Counted from the first letter of the stretch, positions 1 to 7,198 are shown. The stretch: DNA of 22,046 nt from an uncultured Collinsella sp. (GCA_900751695.1 CAADSS010000075.1:1-22046); one strand, 5' to 3'. The notes: generated by a model from the sequence alone, not told the origin. Numbers and translations are program-made.

Positions 1-68
1 AGCGGATCAAGAAGTCCCTCGGGTGGCTGAGCCCGATGGAGTACCGCAGGAAGCTTGGATACGCCTAG
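1..68 (+). mobile_element. 3' end of an IS3-family transposase (OrfB), cut by the window edge
   Basis: Reading from base 3, the frame encodes 21 residues ending at TAG (66-68). They include KKSLGWLSPMEYRRKLGY, a tail typical of the OrfB/DDE transposase of IS3-family elements, where a 'LGxLSPxEYR' motif sits at the extreme C terminus. The rest of the transposase and the left end of the element lie outside the window. The bases just after the stop (about 74-97, starting GTCCAAG) could be the right terminal inverted repeat, but the other end is not available to confirm it. The copy cannot be judged intact or broken from this end alone. Confidence 0.75.
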
Positions 69-128
69 GCGCGGTCCAAGAAATCGTCCGCACCCCCAAC
101 CGCATCAAAAAACGAACGGGACGGCGCC

Positions 129-156
129 CAAAAAAGAGGCCCCAAGTGGGGCCTCT
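129..156 (-). terminator. Rho-independent terminator of the redox operon
   Basis: On the minus strand a 9-bp perfect stem (AGAGGCCCC with GGGGCCTCT, bases 135-143 and 148-156) with a 4-base loop is followed at once by a run of T. It lies about 80 bases past the stop of the TlpA-like gene, so it ends the three-gene operon running from 2278. It also separates that operon from the IS3 remnant. Confidence 0.85.
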
Positions 157-235
157 ATATGGTGGAGATTATCTTGAAAGGCAGCGGACTACTTCGCACA
201 GCGACACACGATCCTTGCTATGCTTTACGCGTTTT

Positions 236-1207
236 TTACTGCTCGCTATTCGCAATCGCCTGGTCGATAAGCTTGTCGAGTGCTGCGCGCTGCTCGGCGG
301 AGCTGATGGCTCCCACGATTGGATCCCCTACGATGTTGCCATTCTGATCGATGACATACGTTGTCGGGAACGAGAACAAATTTGACGTAAACTTACCGGC
401 CTCGCTATCCGACTTGAACCAGATGTTCTTATATGTCACGCCCTTCTTGCTCAGCACGTCCTTGGCATCTGCAATCTCGCCCTTGTTGCCATCGAGCGTA
501 AAGGAATTGACGCCCACGACCTGGCCGCCCTTCTTGGCAAGCTCCTTATTCAGGTCCTCAAGGTCGCCCAACTCGCCCACGCACGGCTTGCAAGTAGTGA
601 ACCAGAAGTTCATGACGGTGACCTTGTTCTTGGAGAACAGCTCGTCGCTGCTCACGTCGTTGCCATCCAGGTCCTTGCCCGTAAAGCTGGGGAACTTCGT
701 CGCCTCGCTCGAAGCATTGGCACCAGCCGTCATGCCAGCGGTCGAAGCGTCGACGCTCTCGCCTGCACTCGGCGTGCTTCCACAGCCGGGGAACTCCTTC
801 TCCAGGCTCTCGAGCTTGTCCTCGATCTCCTTGATCTGCTGTGCACCGGCCTTGAGCGTCTTAAGCTCATCCGCCGTGAACTCATCCTTGGCACCATCGA
901 TGGTCTTGAGCAGGAAATCGCCGTAATTGCTGCCATCCTCAATCATTGCCGAGTCTTTATTTGCCGCATTGAATACCTTTTCCCAGAGCGCGTTATCACT
1001 CGAAAAGATATCGTTCTCCTTCTGCATGAGTTTTGCATACAACTCGGCGGCCTCGTCGGCATTGGTCGGCTTCTGCGCAGTGAGTTCTGCGATCTTAGGA
1101 TCGGAGCTCGCAGATTCGCTCGCATTGCCACCGGGCGCCGAACATGCCACAAGGCACAAGGCCAATACCGGCACCATAAACAGGGCCGCAATCTTAGAAA
1201 GCTTCAT
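236..1207 (-). CDS. TlpA-like thiol-disulfide oxidoreductase lipoprotein
   Basis: Predicted 323-residue exported lipoprotein with a thioredoxin-like domain. The N terminus has a basic start, a hydrophobic stretch and the lipobox LVAC (Cys22), so it should be anchored on the outer face of the membrane. Residues about 30-140 form a helical, charged spacer, and a Ser/Ala-rich linker leads to the redoxin domain (about 172-end). That domain has the active-site pair in FWFTTCKPC (Cys206, Cys209) and a FPTTYVID segment matching the cis-proline loop. Two ATGs lie close together; the one at 1207 is chosen because GGAGG (1215-1219) is 7 bases from it but only 1 base from the ATG at 1213. It is last in an operon with a membrane 4Fe-4S protein and a small CxxC peptide. 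The likely role is reducing or isomerising extracytoplasmic thiols; the partner substrate is unknown. Confidence 0.88.
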   Translation of the reverse strand: MKLSKIAALFMVPVLALCLVACSAPGGNASESASSDPKIAELTAQKPTNADEAAELYAKLMQKENDIFSSDNALWEKVFNAANKDSAMIEDGSNYGDFLLKTIDGAKDEFTADELKTLKAGAQQIKEIEDKLESLEKEFPGCGSTPSAGESVDASTAGMTAGANASSEATKFPSFTGKDLDGNDVSSDELFSKNKVTVMNFWFTTCKPCVGELGDLEDLNKELAKKGGQVVGVNSFTLDGNKGEIADAKDVLSKKGVTYKNIWFKSDSEAGKFTSNLFSFPTTYVIDQNGNIVGDPIVGAISSAEQRAALDKLIDQAIANSEQ

Positions 1208-1236
1208 GGTCATTCCTCCGTTTTGTCGAAGCTTGT

Positions 1237-2139
1237 TTACTTTTTATCGGCGGTCAAGGGGAGCTTTTCCGCCGACACATCCAGGCCGTAGCGATAGCTG
1301 ATGGCATCGACGGGACAGGCCCCGATGCACTTTCCGCACCGGATGCATTCGGCATGATTGGGCGCGCGGACCACATCAACGTCCATCTGACAAACCTTTG
1401 AGGACTTGCCGCACGAGACACATTTGCATGCATCGACCCGGATCCCCAGTAGGGACACCTTATTCATGAGCGCATAGAATGCGCCGAGTGGACAAATCCA
1501 TTTGCAGAAGGGGCGGTAGAACAAAACGCTCAGCACTACCACGGCAATGAGAACGGCAAGTTTCCAAGTAAAGAGATGTCCCAACGCAGATCGAATGCCG
1601 GTATTGGCAATGGCCAGCGGAATGGCGCCCTCGAGCACGCCCTGCGGACAGATGTATTTGCAAAAGAACGGATCTCCCATCCCCAGGTCGTTGACCACCA
1701 GCACAGGCAGCAATACCACAGCAAACAGCAGCACGAAGTATTTGATATACGTAAGCGCCTTGAGCTTTTTTGTCGAAAGCTTTTTGCCGGGAATCTTGTG
1801 AAGCAGTTCCTGCAGCCAGCCAAACGGGCACAAAAACCCGCATACAAATCGTCCCAGCAGCACGCCGAGCAAAATGAGCGTACCGGTAACATAGTAAGAA
1901 AAGTTGAACTTGGATGAACCTACCACCGACTGGAACGACCCGATGGGGCACGCACCCGATGCCGCAGGGCACGAATAGCAATTAAGTCCAGGTACGCAGA
2001 CTGTTTTTCCCGCGCCCTGATAGATGCTTCCTTTGACAAAGTTTGGCAGGTGAATATTGGTGACCAGCGTCGCCGCCGCCTGAATGAATCCGCGAAATCG
2101 GGCCAAAACATGCGACGCGGTGTTTTCTCTTTTATCCAA
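1237..2139 (-). CDS. Polytopic membrane 4Fe-4S binding protein (NapH/CcoG-like)
   Basis: Predicted 300-residue membrane protein of the NapH/YccM type. It has three CxxxCP motifs near membrane segments (Cys100/104, Cys160/164, Cys212/216) and a C-terminal ferredoxin-like region with CKCVSC (238-243), Cys250 and CIRCGKCIGACP (265-276), enough for two cubane clusters. Hydrophobic spans are near 82-100, 131-150 and 193-209. The start is taken as TTG at 2139. The open frame runs upstream to 2226, but that extension is out-of-frame reading of the small gene at 2278-2132, and a GGAG lies 10 bases before the TTG. The TTG overlaps the end of the small gene by 8 bases, indicating translational coupling. 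It probably passes electrons across the membrane to the downstream thioredoxin-like lipoprotein. The electron donor is not visible here. Confidence 0.85.
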   Translation of the reverse strand: MDKRENTASHVLARFRGFIQAAATLVTNIHLPNFVKGSIYQGAGKTVCVPGLNCYSCPAASGACPIGSFQSVVGSSKFNFSYYVTGTLILLGVLLGRFVCGFLCPFGWLQELLHKIPGKKLSTKKLKALTYIKYFVLLFAVVLLPVLVVNDLGMGDPFFCKYICPQGVLEGAIPLAIANTGIRSALGHLFTWKLAVLIAVVVLSVLFYRPFCKWICPLGAFYALMNKVSLLGIRVDACKCVSCGKSSKVCQMDVDVVRAPNHAECIRCGKCIGACPVDAISYRYGLDVSAEKLPLTADKK

Positions 2140-2278
2140 TTCCGATACACTCCAAGCACAGCCTAATCGCCTTGGCCAGCACGGCATCCGCCTCGCCACG
2201 CATAACGCCAAAGCACACCATGGCAATTCCGACGATCAACAAAGCGACCTGTACCACGGGTTTTACCGCTTTGAACAA
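2132..2278 (-). CDS. Small CxxC membrane peptide, CD1871A family
   Basis: A 48-residue protein starting at TTG (2278-2276), preceded by AAAGGAG with 8 bases of spacing. It has one hydrophobic segment (about 9-26, VQVALLIVGIAMVCFGV), then RGEADAVLAKAI, and ends in CLECIGIG, where Cys41 and Cys44 form a CxxC pair at the extreme C terminus. This layout matches the CD1871A family of CXXC-containing peptides known from anaerobic Firmicutes and relatives, which are found beside 4Fe-4S and TlpA-like genes, as here. Its stop overlaps the TTG of the Fe-S protein, so it is first in the operon. It is easily missed because it is short, starts with TTG and lies over a longer spurious frame. The function is unknown; a thiol relay or cluster-linked role is inference. 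Confidence 0.8.
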   Translation of the reverse strand: MFKAVKPVVQVALLIVGIAMVCFGVMRGEADAVLAKAIRLCLECIGIG

Positions 2279-2368
2279 CCTGACCACTCCTTTCGTTACG
2301 CGACCATTGGACCATATCGGCTATAAAATCCGTGTTAAGCGCGATTTGAAATGTGCAAGGAGACTGTT
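2279..2368. promoter_or_regulatory. Divergent promoter region between the redox operon and the two-component genes
   Basis: Ninety bases separate the TTG of the CxxC gene and the ATG of the response regulator. TATAAA (near 2320) could be the -10 box for the rightward genes, but it has no good -35 partner, which would suit an activated promoter. On the minus strand, TTTCAA 17 bases before TTTTAT is a weak candidate for the operon. Both calls are tentative. Confidence 0.35.
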
Positions 2369-3043
2369 ATGCGTATTTTGATCGTCGAGGACGAGCAGGC
2401 GCTGTGTGACGCAATCGCGCGCAGCTTGCGAAACTTGGCGTACAGCGTCGACTGCTGTCACGACGGACAGGAGGCGCTCGACCTACTGGACGTTGAGGCC
2501 TTCGACCTCGTGGTACTCGACCTCAACCTTCCCCGTATCGACGGCATGACCGTACTCAGGGAACTTAGGAAAACTGACTGCGAGACCAAGGTACTGATTC
2601 TGTCCGCACGTGGCGAAGTATCCGATAAAGTCGCCGGACTCGATGCCGGGGCCAACGATTACCTCACCAAGCCGTTTCATCTGGACGAGCTTGCGGCAAG
2701 AATTCGCAGCCTTACCCTCAGACGCTTTACACAAAGCGACATAGTTTTAGCCTGCGGAAAGCTCCGCTTTGACACCAAGGCGCGCATCGCTTCCGTGGAC
2801 AGAGAGGCTCTATCTCTTACACGCAAGGAAACGGGAATCTTGGAATACCTGATGCTTAATCAGGGGCGTCCGATAAGTCAAGAGGAGCTTATCGAGCACG
2901 TTTGGGATAGCAGCGTGAACAGCTTTAGCAACGCAACCCGCGTTCACATCTCGTCGCTCCGAAAAAAGTTGCGCAGCGCTTTGGGATACGACCCGATTCG
3001 CAATCGGATTGGAGAGGGCTACGTTATGGAGGATAGCGAATGA
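2369..3043 (+). CDS. OmpR/PhoB-family response regulator
   Basis: A 224-residue two-domain regulator. The receiver domain (about 1-115) has the acidic pair Glu8/Asp9, the phospho-acceptor Asp51 in VVLDLNLP, Ser79 in LILSARG and Lys101 in YLTKPF. The C-terminal winged helix (about 128-222) has the ALSLTRKETGILEYLM and SNATRVHISSLRKKL segments of OmpR-type DNA-binding domains. The ATG at 2369 is chosen over an upstream in-frame ATG (2351) because AAGGAG lies 6-7 bases before it. The stop overlaps the start of the kinase gene (ATGA), so the two are coupled. It probably controls its own operon and perhaps the divergent redox operon, but the stimulus and sites are not known from sequence. Confidence 0.93.
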   Translation: MRILIVEDEQALCDAIARSLRNLAYSVDCCHDGQEALDLLDVEAFDLVVLDLNLPRIDGMTVLRELRKTDCETKVLILSARGEVSDKVAGLDAGANDYLTKPFHLDELAARIRSLTLRRFTQSDIVLACGKLRFDTKARIASVDREALSLTRKETGILEYLMLNQGRPISQEELIEHVWDSSVNSFSNATRVHISSLRKKLRSALGYDPIRNRIGEGYVMEDSE

Positions 3044-4179
3044 AAAGGCTTTCGCTGCAATGGCGCATAACGATCATGACGGCGCTGCTGACGTGTGCGG
3101 CGTGCGTGCTGACGAACTGCCTGGTCGGCTATACGGGCATGCGCTATATGGATGCCATCGGCAGTGACATCTCGGCCTTTAACGCTGCCGGCGCGGATTC
3201 GCCCCAGGTGTTCGACCCAACGAAAGCGACCCCCGATGACAAGGTCACGATCGTCGTAAACGACGCACAGGAATCTTTTGGCACGACAGCTTGGTACATC
3301 ACGGCTGGAGTCACACTCCTTGGCGGCGTGCTGGCATACTTTGTGAGCGGCCGTGCACTCAAACCGCTACGGGCTTTTGCAGCCCAGGTTGAGCGCGTGC
3401 AGCCTGACAACCTAAGCGAAATCAGACTCAGTGAAGATGTGCCCACCGAGCTACAACGATGCAGCGCCTCTTTCAACGACATGATCGCCCGTCTTGGCGA
3501 AGGGTTCTCTGCACAGCGTCAGTTTACCGGCAACGCCGCACACGAGCTGCGCACCCCGCTCGCCCTTATGCAAGCACAGATTGAACTATTCATCTCCGAG
3601 CACTCCGGTTTGCAACCCGAAACAGCCGAGCTGCTCGGCCTGCTACAAGAACAAACCGAGCGCATGTCTCGAATGGCCAAGGTATTGCTCGAGATGAGTG
3701 AGCTCCGCAGCGTCCCTTGCGAGGACGATGTGGAACTTGGTCCTTTATCCGAAGAGGTCCTCACCGACCTTGCGCCACTTGCCGAAAATAAGGGCATAGC
3801 CCTCAATTGTGCTGGAGACGCTTTAGTAATCGGGAGCGACACGCTCCTCTATCGGCTGGTGTTTAACCTGGTCGAAAATGCCATCCGTTACAGCCGCACC
3901 GGCTCGACTGTCAACGTCTCCATCTGCGACAACGACAGCCATGTGTTCCTGCGAGTCGAGGACCAGGGCCCGGGAATACCCAAGCAGTACCGTGAGAGCA
4001 TCTTCCAGCCGTTCTTTCGTCTAGACACATCCCGCAGCAGGGCATATGGCGGCGCAGGACTCGGACTAGCGCTCGTTTGGGAGATTGCAGCGCTTCACGG
4101 TGGCACGGTAGAGGTCGAAACAAGTTCCGAGAACGGGACCGTGATGCTCGTGACCCTCTCAAAGGGGGCCACCACGTGA
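3040..4179 (+). CDS. Membrane sensor histidine kinase
   Basis: A 379-residue sensor kinase with transmembrane segments at about 10-30 and 84-103. They bracket a short extracytoplasmic loop of about 50 residues that has no recognisable ligand domain. A HAMP-like segment follows (about 104-155). The dimerisation/phosphoacceptor domain has the H box FTGNAAHELRTPL (His168). The ATPase domain has the N box FNLVENAIRYS (Asn280), the G1 box DQGPGIP (308-314), the F box FQPFFR and the G2 box GGAGLGLAL (337-345). All catalytic motifs are intact. The ATG overlaps the response-regulator stop, so the two form a cognate pair. The small sensor loop suggests sensing in or near the membrane, which would suit control of the adjacent redox operon, but that is inference. 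Confidence 0.92.
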   Translation: MKRLSLQWRITIMTALLTCAACVLTNCLVGYTGMRYMDAIGSDISAFNAAGADSPQVFDPTKATPDDKVTIVVNDAQESFGTTAWYITAGVTLLGGVLAYFVSGRALKPLRAFAAQVERVQPDNLSEIRLSEDVPTELQRCSASFNDMIARLGEGFSAQRQFTGNAAHELRTPLALMQAQIELFISEHSGLQPETAELLGLLQEQTERMSRMAKVLLEMSELRSVPCEDDVELGPLSEEVLTDLAPLAENKGIALNCAGDALVIGSDTLLYRLVFNLVENAIRYSRTGSTVNVSICDNDSHVFLRVEDQGPGIPKQYRESIFQPFFRLDTSRSRAYGGAGLGLALVWEIAALHGGTVEVETSSENGTVMLVTLSKGATT

Positions 4180-4618
4180 TCCGACTGTCCAGGAATCCCA
4201 CTCGACATTGTGAAACGCGTCCCAAAACTTGGACATGAGAAATGGGAGACAGTTCGCATCTATGCCGAGGACGAAGTCCTGGCGGGGATTCAGGATGCGC
4301 AGAGGAAGCTTACGGCAGAAAACCCCGACAGAGTCGTGACCGTCGGCGGCAACTGTATGGTGTCGCTTGCCCTCTTCGATTACCTGCACGGGAAATACGA
4401 GAACGTTGGAATCGTCTGGATCTATGCGCATCCGGATGTATCCACGCTGAATGATGGCTACCCCAACGCTCACGCCATGGTACTTGGCAGCCTTTTGGAA
4501 CAGGGTGCACCGCAACTCGTTTCGCGGATGCGGCATCCGGTGTTTAAGCCGAGCGATCTCCTGCATGTCGGGCTACAGCAGCTCCACGACTATCAGGAGG
4601 TTTGCTTAAACAAGCATA
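4176..4618 (+). pseudogene. Decayed arginase-family gene
   Basis: Bases 4210-4600 encode a segment typical of one branch of the arginase/agmatinase superfamily: VTVGGNCMVSLALFDYLHGK, then GIVWIYAHPDVSTLNDGYP and NAHAMVLGSLL. The WIDAHPD metal-binding motif has become WIYAHPD, losing an Asp that binds manganese. The N terminus is also broken. A GTG at 4176 overlaps the kinase stop and follows AAGGGGG, and reads V-I-R-L-S as expected for such a start, but that frame stops at 4238, so a frameshift or deletion separates it from the body. The C-terminal third, with the second metal-binding motif, is missing. The position right behind the kinase suggests it was once coupled to the two-component operon. 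Confidence 0.75.
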
Positions 4619-4681
4619 GGTGTTGCGGTTTTAGCCGATGTCCTCATGGAGGAAAACGACATGCTGGGTCTGTCTGATTAA
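4619..4681 (+). pseudogene. Short fragment resembling the 3' end of the topoisomerase A gene
   Basis: In the frame ending at TAA (4679-4681) the sequence reads VLMEENDMLGLSD. The topoisomerase A-like gene at 17103-19343 ends with ALMKENDMPSLFD. Over the last 36 coding bases (4643-4678 against 19305-19340), 30 match, in the same frame and with the stop in the same place. In both places an AAA ATPase remnant of one family follows. No similarity is seen further upstream, so the fragment is only about 12 codons long and the origin is an inference. Confidence 0.4.
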
Positions 4682-4686
4682 AGTCC

Positions 4687-5118
4687 AACAGTTTCCATGA
4701 GGCATCTAGCGCGGTAAAAGCTAAAGACACGGGAGGCCCCAAACTGTCAACCATCTTTACGGGTGCAAGGGAAACGGGCAAGACAGCCCCCCTCTCGCTC
4801 CTATCCGAAACGGCGCTTGAACACGGCTGGATTGCAGCGAATGTCTCCGCCATGCCCGGCATGCTCGAAGATATCATCGAGCACACAAAGGAGGCCGCAG
4901 GCCGTTACCTCTCGCAGCCCCATACACGCGTGAGCGGAGTTCAAGTTGGGCAGCGGGGCGGTTTAGCGCGCCAATATAATCAAATCGTGCACTTCCATAG
5001 CCTCTCGTCTACGTGGTGTACCGTCGTCTCCCCTTTTATCAGAGTTGGGCGATTTTCAGGCACCCGAGCTGAACTCAAATTGAACTCAACGATGCCTTAT
5101 CGGTCGAGGGCGTCCTAG
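4687..5118 (+). pseudogene. Remnant of an AAA ATPase gene (copy 1)
   Basis: One frame open to the stop at 5116-5118 encodes a Walker A loop, FTGARETGKT (about 4756-4785), followed by LSLLSETALEHGWIAANVSA and MPGMLEDIIEHTKEAAG. This matches ATP-binding proteins in Actinomycetota that have an N-terminal P-loop domain and a C-terminal winged helix. There is no start codon or ribosome site. The N-terminal segment before the P-loop is shortened, and from about base 4955 the translation no longer resembles the family. Walker B and the C-terminal half are missing. The segment 4831-4882 is nearly identical to 19567-19618 in copy 2. Bases 5119-5207 hold no recognisable gene, although one frame reads through an unassigned stretch. 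Confidence 0.65.
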
Positions 5119-5207
5119 CGAGAATATACAGAGGCGCACATTTCGCAGGGAACCTCCCATTCGTTATCATATCGGGATGCTGTCAAGGCAGCGTCAATGC
5201 GTTCGAC

Positions 5208-5891
5208 CTACACCTTCTCGCTTTTCGAGGCCTCGTCTGCAGGACCATCGGAATCGATACGGAATCGATCGGCATACCATTCATCCGAAGCAATCACCTT
5301 ATGGAGCATCTGGAGATGCAGGTCGACATAGTGGCAGAACGCCTTGCCGCATTCCACGAGAGGCGCATTGTTTCTCTCGTTGGGCTCGGCTCCAAAATTA
5401 AACTCGACCTCATAGTCCTCCCCAGGCACACCCATGCTCGGCAGAATATCAATGGAGAAGTGGACGAATCCAGACGTCACCTTGTATACATCTTTTACCT
5501 TTGGATCGAACTTCTCGAGTAAGTCTTGAAGTCTTCCATCGGACATCTTCTCACCCGAGAAATCTTTCAGCTTGTTCACAGGCACACCTTGAAACACCTG
5601 CTTGAGAAAGTCATCCTGGTCTTCGGCGGCGAATAATGCGAATGTCCGCAGGCAGACTCCAACCTGTGCGCGGAGAAGCTGGGCGACGCAAACAAGATTC
5701 CTCGACTCGAGCATGGAGATGAATCCGTCTATCAGTCTCATCGCATACTCAGAGGAGGATGCCAGATATAGATCCCATTGGGTAAAGTCGCCGTTCATGA
5801 AGGGAATCACTGCATTGCGCTCGGCGACTCTCAAGGCACTCAGGCTTTGTTCTATTTTCTCAGCTTCTTGTTTGAACTGTTCGCTATCCAA
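5208..5891 (-). CDS. Hypothetical helical protein
   Basis: A 227-residue soluble protein with no signal peptide or membrane span. It is mainly amphipathic helix. Recognisable stretches are LLRAQVGVCLRTFALFAAED (about 68-87) and TSGFVHFSIDILPSMG (about 140-155), followed by an acidic C terminus. The pattern of a helical Arg-containing core followed by a G-F-V-H-F-S motif recalls DUF5677-like proteins, but the resemblance is weak and no function is claimed. The frame is closed upstream by TGA near 5925, so the start must be TTG at 5891, with GGGGG about 4 bases upstream; the next ATG would remove the first 31 residues. It stands alone between the degraded ATPase region and the PadR operon. Confidence 0.6.
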   Translation of the reverse strand: MDSEQFKQEAEKIEQSLSALRVAERNAVIPFMNGDFTQWDLYLASSSEYAMRLIDGFISMLESRNLVCVAQLLRAQVGVCLRTFALFAAEDQDDFLKQVFQGVPVNKLKDFSGEKMSDGRLQDLLEKFDPKVKDVYKVTSGFVHFSIDILPSMGVPGEDYEVEFNFGAEPNERNNAPLVECGKAFCHYVDLHLQMLHKVIASDEWYADRFRIDSDGPADEASKSEKV

Positions 5892-6047
5892 AATGCCCCC
5901 AAATGCCGGCTTCTCAACAAATCAAAAAAACAAGAGAGACAGAGATTAGGTTCCTGCTCCACTGAACCCGCGTTTCCAGTCGAGACACTCCTCCTCGAAG
6001 ATCTCCCCAGAGTCCCGTCTCTCGCGCCCCTCACGGAACTGTCCATA

Positions 6048-6143
6048 TCAGTGTAGCCAATCCAAGCACAGCCCCATCGCACGGCCCAGTCGCTTCCGGT
6101 CCTGCGTGACCCCGTGAAGGCGGAAGGGCGTGGTTGTCGTCAT
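6048..6143 (-). CDS. Tiny open frame with a strong ribosome site, unrecognised
   Basis: A 31-residue frame, beginning MTTTTPFRLHGVTQDRKRLG and ending in CLDWLH, follows a purine-rich GAGGAGAAAGGAACGCG immediately before the ATG at 6143. The ribosome site is far better than expected by chance. The peptide is basic at its centre and has no recognised family. It may be a genuine small protein, or the 5' stub of a gene whose remainder was lost. Bases 5892-6047 downstream show nothing recognisable, and neither do bases 6144-6304 between it and the DUF4097-like gene. It lies on the same strand as the PadR/DUF1700 genes and could be transcribed with them. Confidence 0.35.
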   Translation of the reverse strand: MTTTTPFRLHGVTQDRKRLGRAMGLCLDWLH

Positions 6144-6304
6144 CGCGTTCCTTTCTCCTCGTACCTTTTTGGGCATGCGTCACGGGCCCCCGCGCGGCGC
6201 TGAGAGCGAATCGGCGCAGGCTTGGGGCCAGTTGCGTAGAGGTTGAGGTTCGGGTTTCGCCGGCTTACGCAGCTTGGCGGGCAGAGCGCCCGGGCTCGCT
6301 GCGC

Positions 6305-6559
6305 CTAGGGCGCGGCGGGATCCGCGACGCCGGAGGTGTCGATCTCGCCCAGATTGGCGAGCTGGCTGATGAACGGGATACTCTCGTGTTCGTCCACCTC
6401 GACGCCGCCGAGCACGATGGTGCTGTCGCGCGTGTCGATGTGGGTTGTGAACACGGCCGGGTCGAAGCCCGAAGCGATAAAGCCAATGCCCGCGAGGACA
6501 ACACCCGCGGCAACGAGCCCGCCCGCCACGGCGAGGTAGATCTTCTTCGCGCTGGTCAT
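6305..6559 (-). CDS. Short DUF4097-like membrane-anchored protein, probably truncated
   Basis: An 84-residue protein with one N-terminal membrane segment (about 8-30, LAVAGGLVAAGVVLAGIGFI) and then an outside segment with IDTRDSTIVLGG. This is the usual opening of DUF4097 beta-strand proteins, which follow PadR and DUF1700 genes in many Gram-positive bacteria. Family members normally run for 200-300 residues of beta repeats; this one stops at 6305 and no continuation is seen in other frames. The ATG at 6559 is preferred over an in-frame GTG at 6568 because AAGGAG is 8 bases before it. It begins 15 bases after the DUF1700 stop, so it is the third gene of the operon. Either a short variant or a truncation is possible. 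Confidence 0.65.
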   Translation of the reverse strand: MTSAKKIYLAVAGGLVAAGVVLAGIGFIASGFDPAVFTTHIDTRDSTIVLGGVEVDEHESIPFISQLANLGEIDTSGVADPAAP

Positions 6560-6574
6560 GGTACTCACTCCTTT

Positions 6575-7198
6575 CTACGCTGCGAGGTGCGCGGCAGCGC
6601 CGCCTTTCTCGCCCCTGTTCTTCCAGAAGGGCGAGGCGGCCTTCCTCGCCCAGAGCGCCGAGAGGCGCGCAATTTGTTTTGAGGCGGCCCAAGCGCCAGC
6701 ACCAACGAAGAGAGCCACGCCGACGAGGCCGAGCCCCACGCCCGCCGAGGCGAGGGCGTACGGGAAGTGGCCGATGGTGACGCCGCTTACGGCAAGCAGG
6801 AGCCCAACTATGCCCGCGCCCCCGAGTGCCGCCGCGACGATCCACACGCAGAGCGCCAGCACCCAGATGCAGATATAGACCGTGACGGCCACGGCGGCGA
6901 AGGCGGCGAGCAGCGGCACCCACACCGGGGAGCCCACGATGGCCAGCACCCACAGCAGCGCGGTGCTGCGCCGGCGCGTCCTCGCGATTGCGCGCGGCAC
7001 GGCGGGCAGGTCGTCGAGCGTGGCCTCCGCCACCTCGCCGGGCGTGCCCATGGCGGCCACGGCCTCCTCCTCGCTCATACCGTCCTCCATGCGGTCGGCG
7101 ATGGCCTCCGCGTAGAAAGCCTTGGTCTCCTCCACCTGCTCGGCCGGAAGGCAGGAGAGCAGCTCGCCCAGCCGGCCCAGGAACTCATCGCGCGTCAT
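6575..7198 (-). CDS. DUF1700 (HAAS domain) integral membrane protein
   Basis: A 207-residue protein. The first 70 residues form the helical HAAS/DUF1700 domain: MTRDEFLGRLGELLSCLPAE, followed by DRMEDGMSEEEAVAAMGTPG. About four hydrophobic segments follow, between residues 80 and 180, and the tail is basic. Such proteins are encoded after PadR regulators and before DUF4097 proteins and are thought to act with them in membrane or envelope stress responses. The ATG at 7198 is chosen because GAGGAGG lies 6 bases upstream; an earlier in-frame ATG at 7213 has no such site. The start overlaps the PadR coding sequence by 14 bases, so translation is coupled. The GC content is very high compared with the arginase/ATPase remnant region. 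Confidence 0.88.
   Translation of the reverse strand: MTRDEFLGRLGELLSCLPAEQVEETKAFYAEAIADRMEDGMSEEEAVAAMGTPGEVAEATLDDLPAVPRAIARTRRRSTALLWVLAIVGSPVWVPLLAAFAAVAVTVYICIWVLALCVWIVAAALGGAGIVGLLLAVSGVTIGHFPYALASAGVGLGLVGVALFVGAGAWAASKQIARLSALWARKAASPFWKNRGEKGGAAAHLAA

Noticed and set aside
23..385. A 120-codon plus-strand open frame at the left end
   Set aside because: It runs out of frame across the IS3 tail, through the terminator and into the complement of the TlpA-like gene.
2140..2226. N-terminal extension of the Fe-S protein to 2226
   Set aside because: The extended residues (beginning MPWCALALCVARR) are an out-of-frame reading of the CxxC peptide gene and have no ribosome site.
6180..6953. 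A 257-codon minus-strand open frame across the DUF1700 and DUF4097-like genes
   Set aside because: The translation is almost entirely R, G, A and H, and it overlaps two genes whose starts have good ribosome sites.
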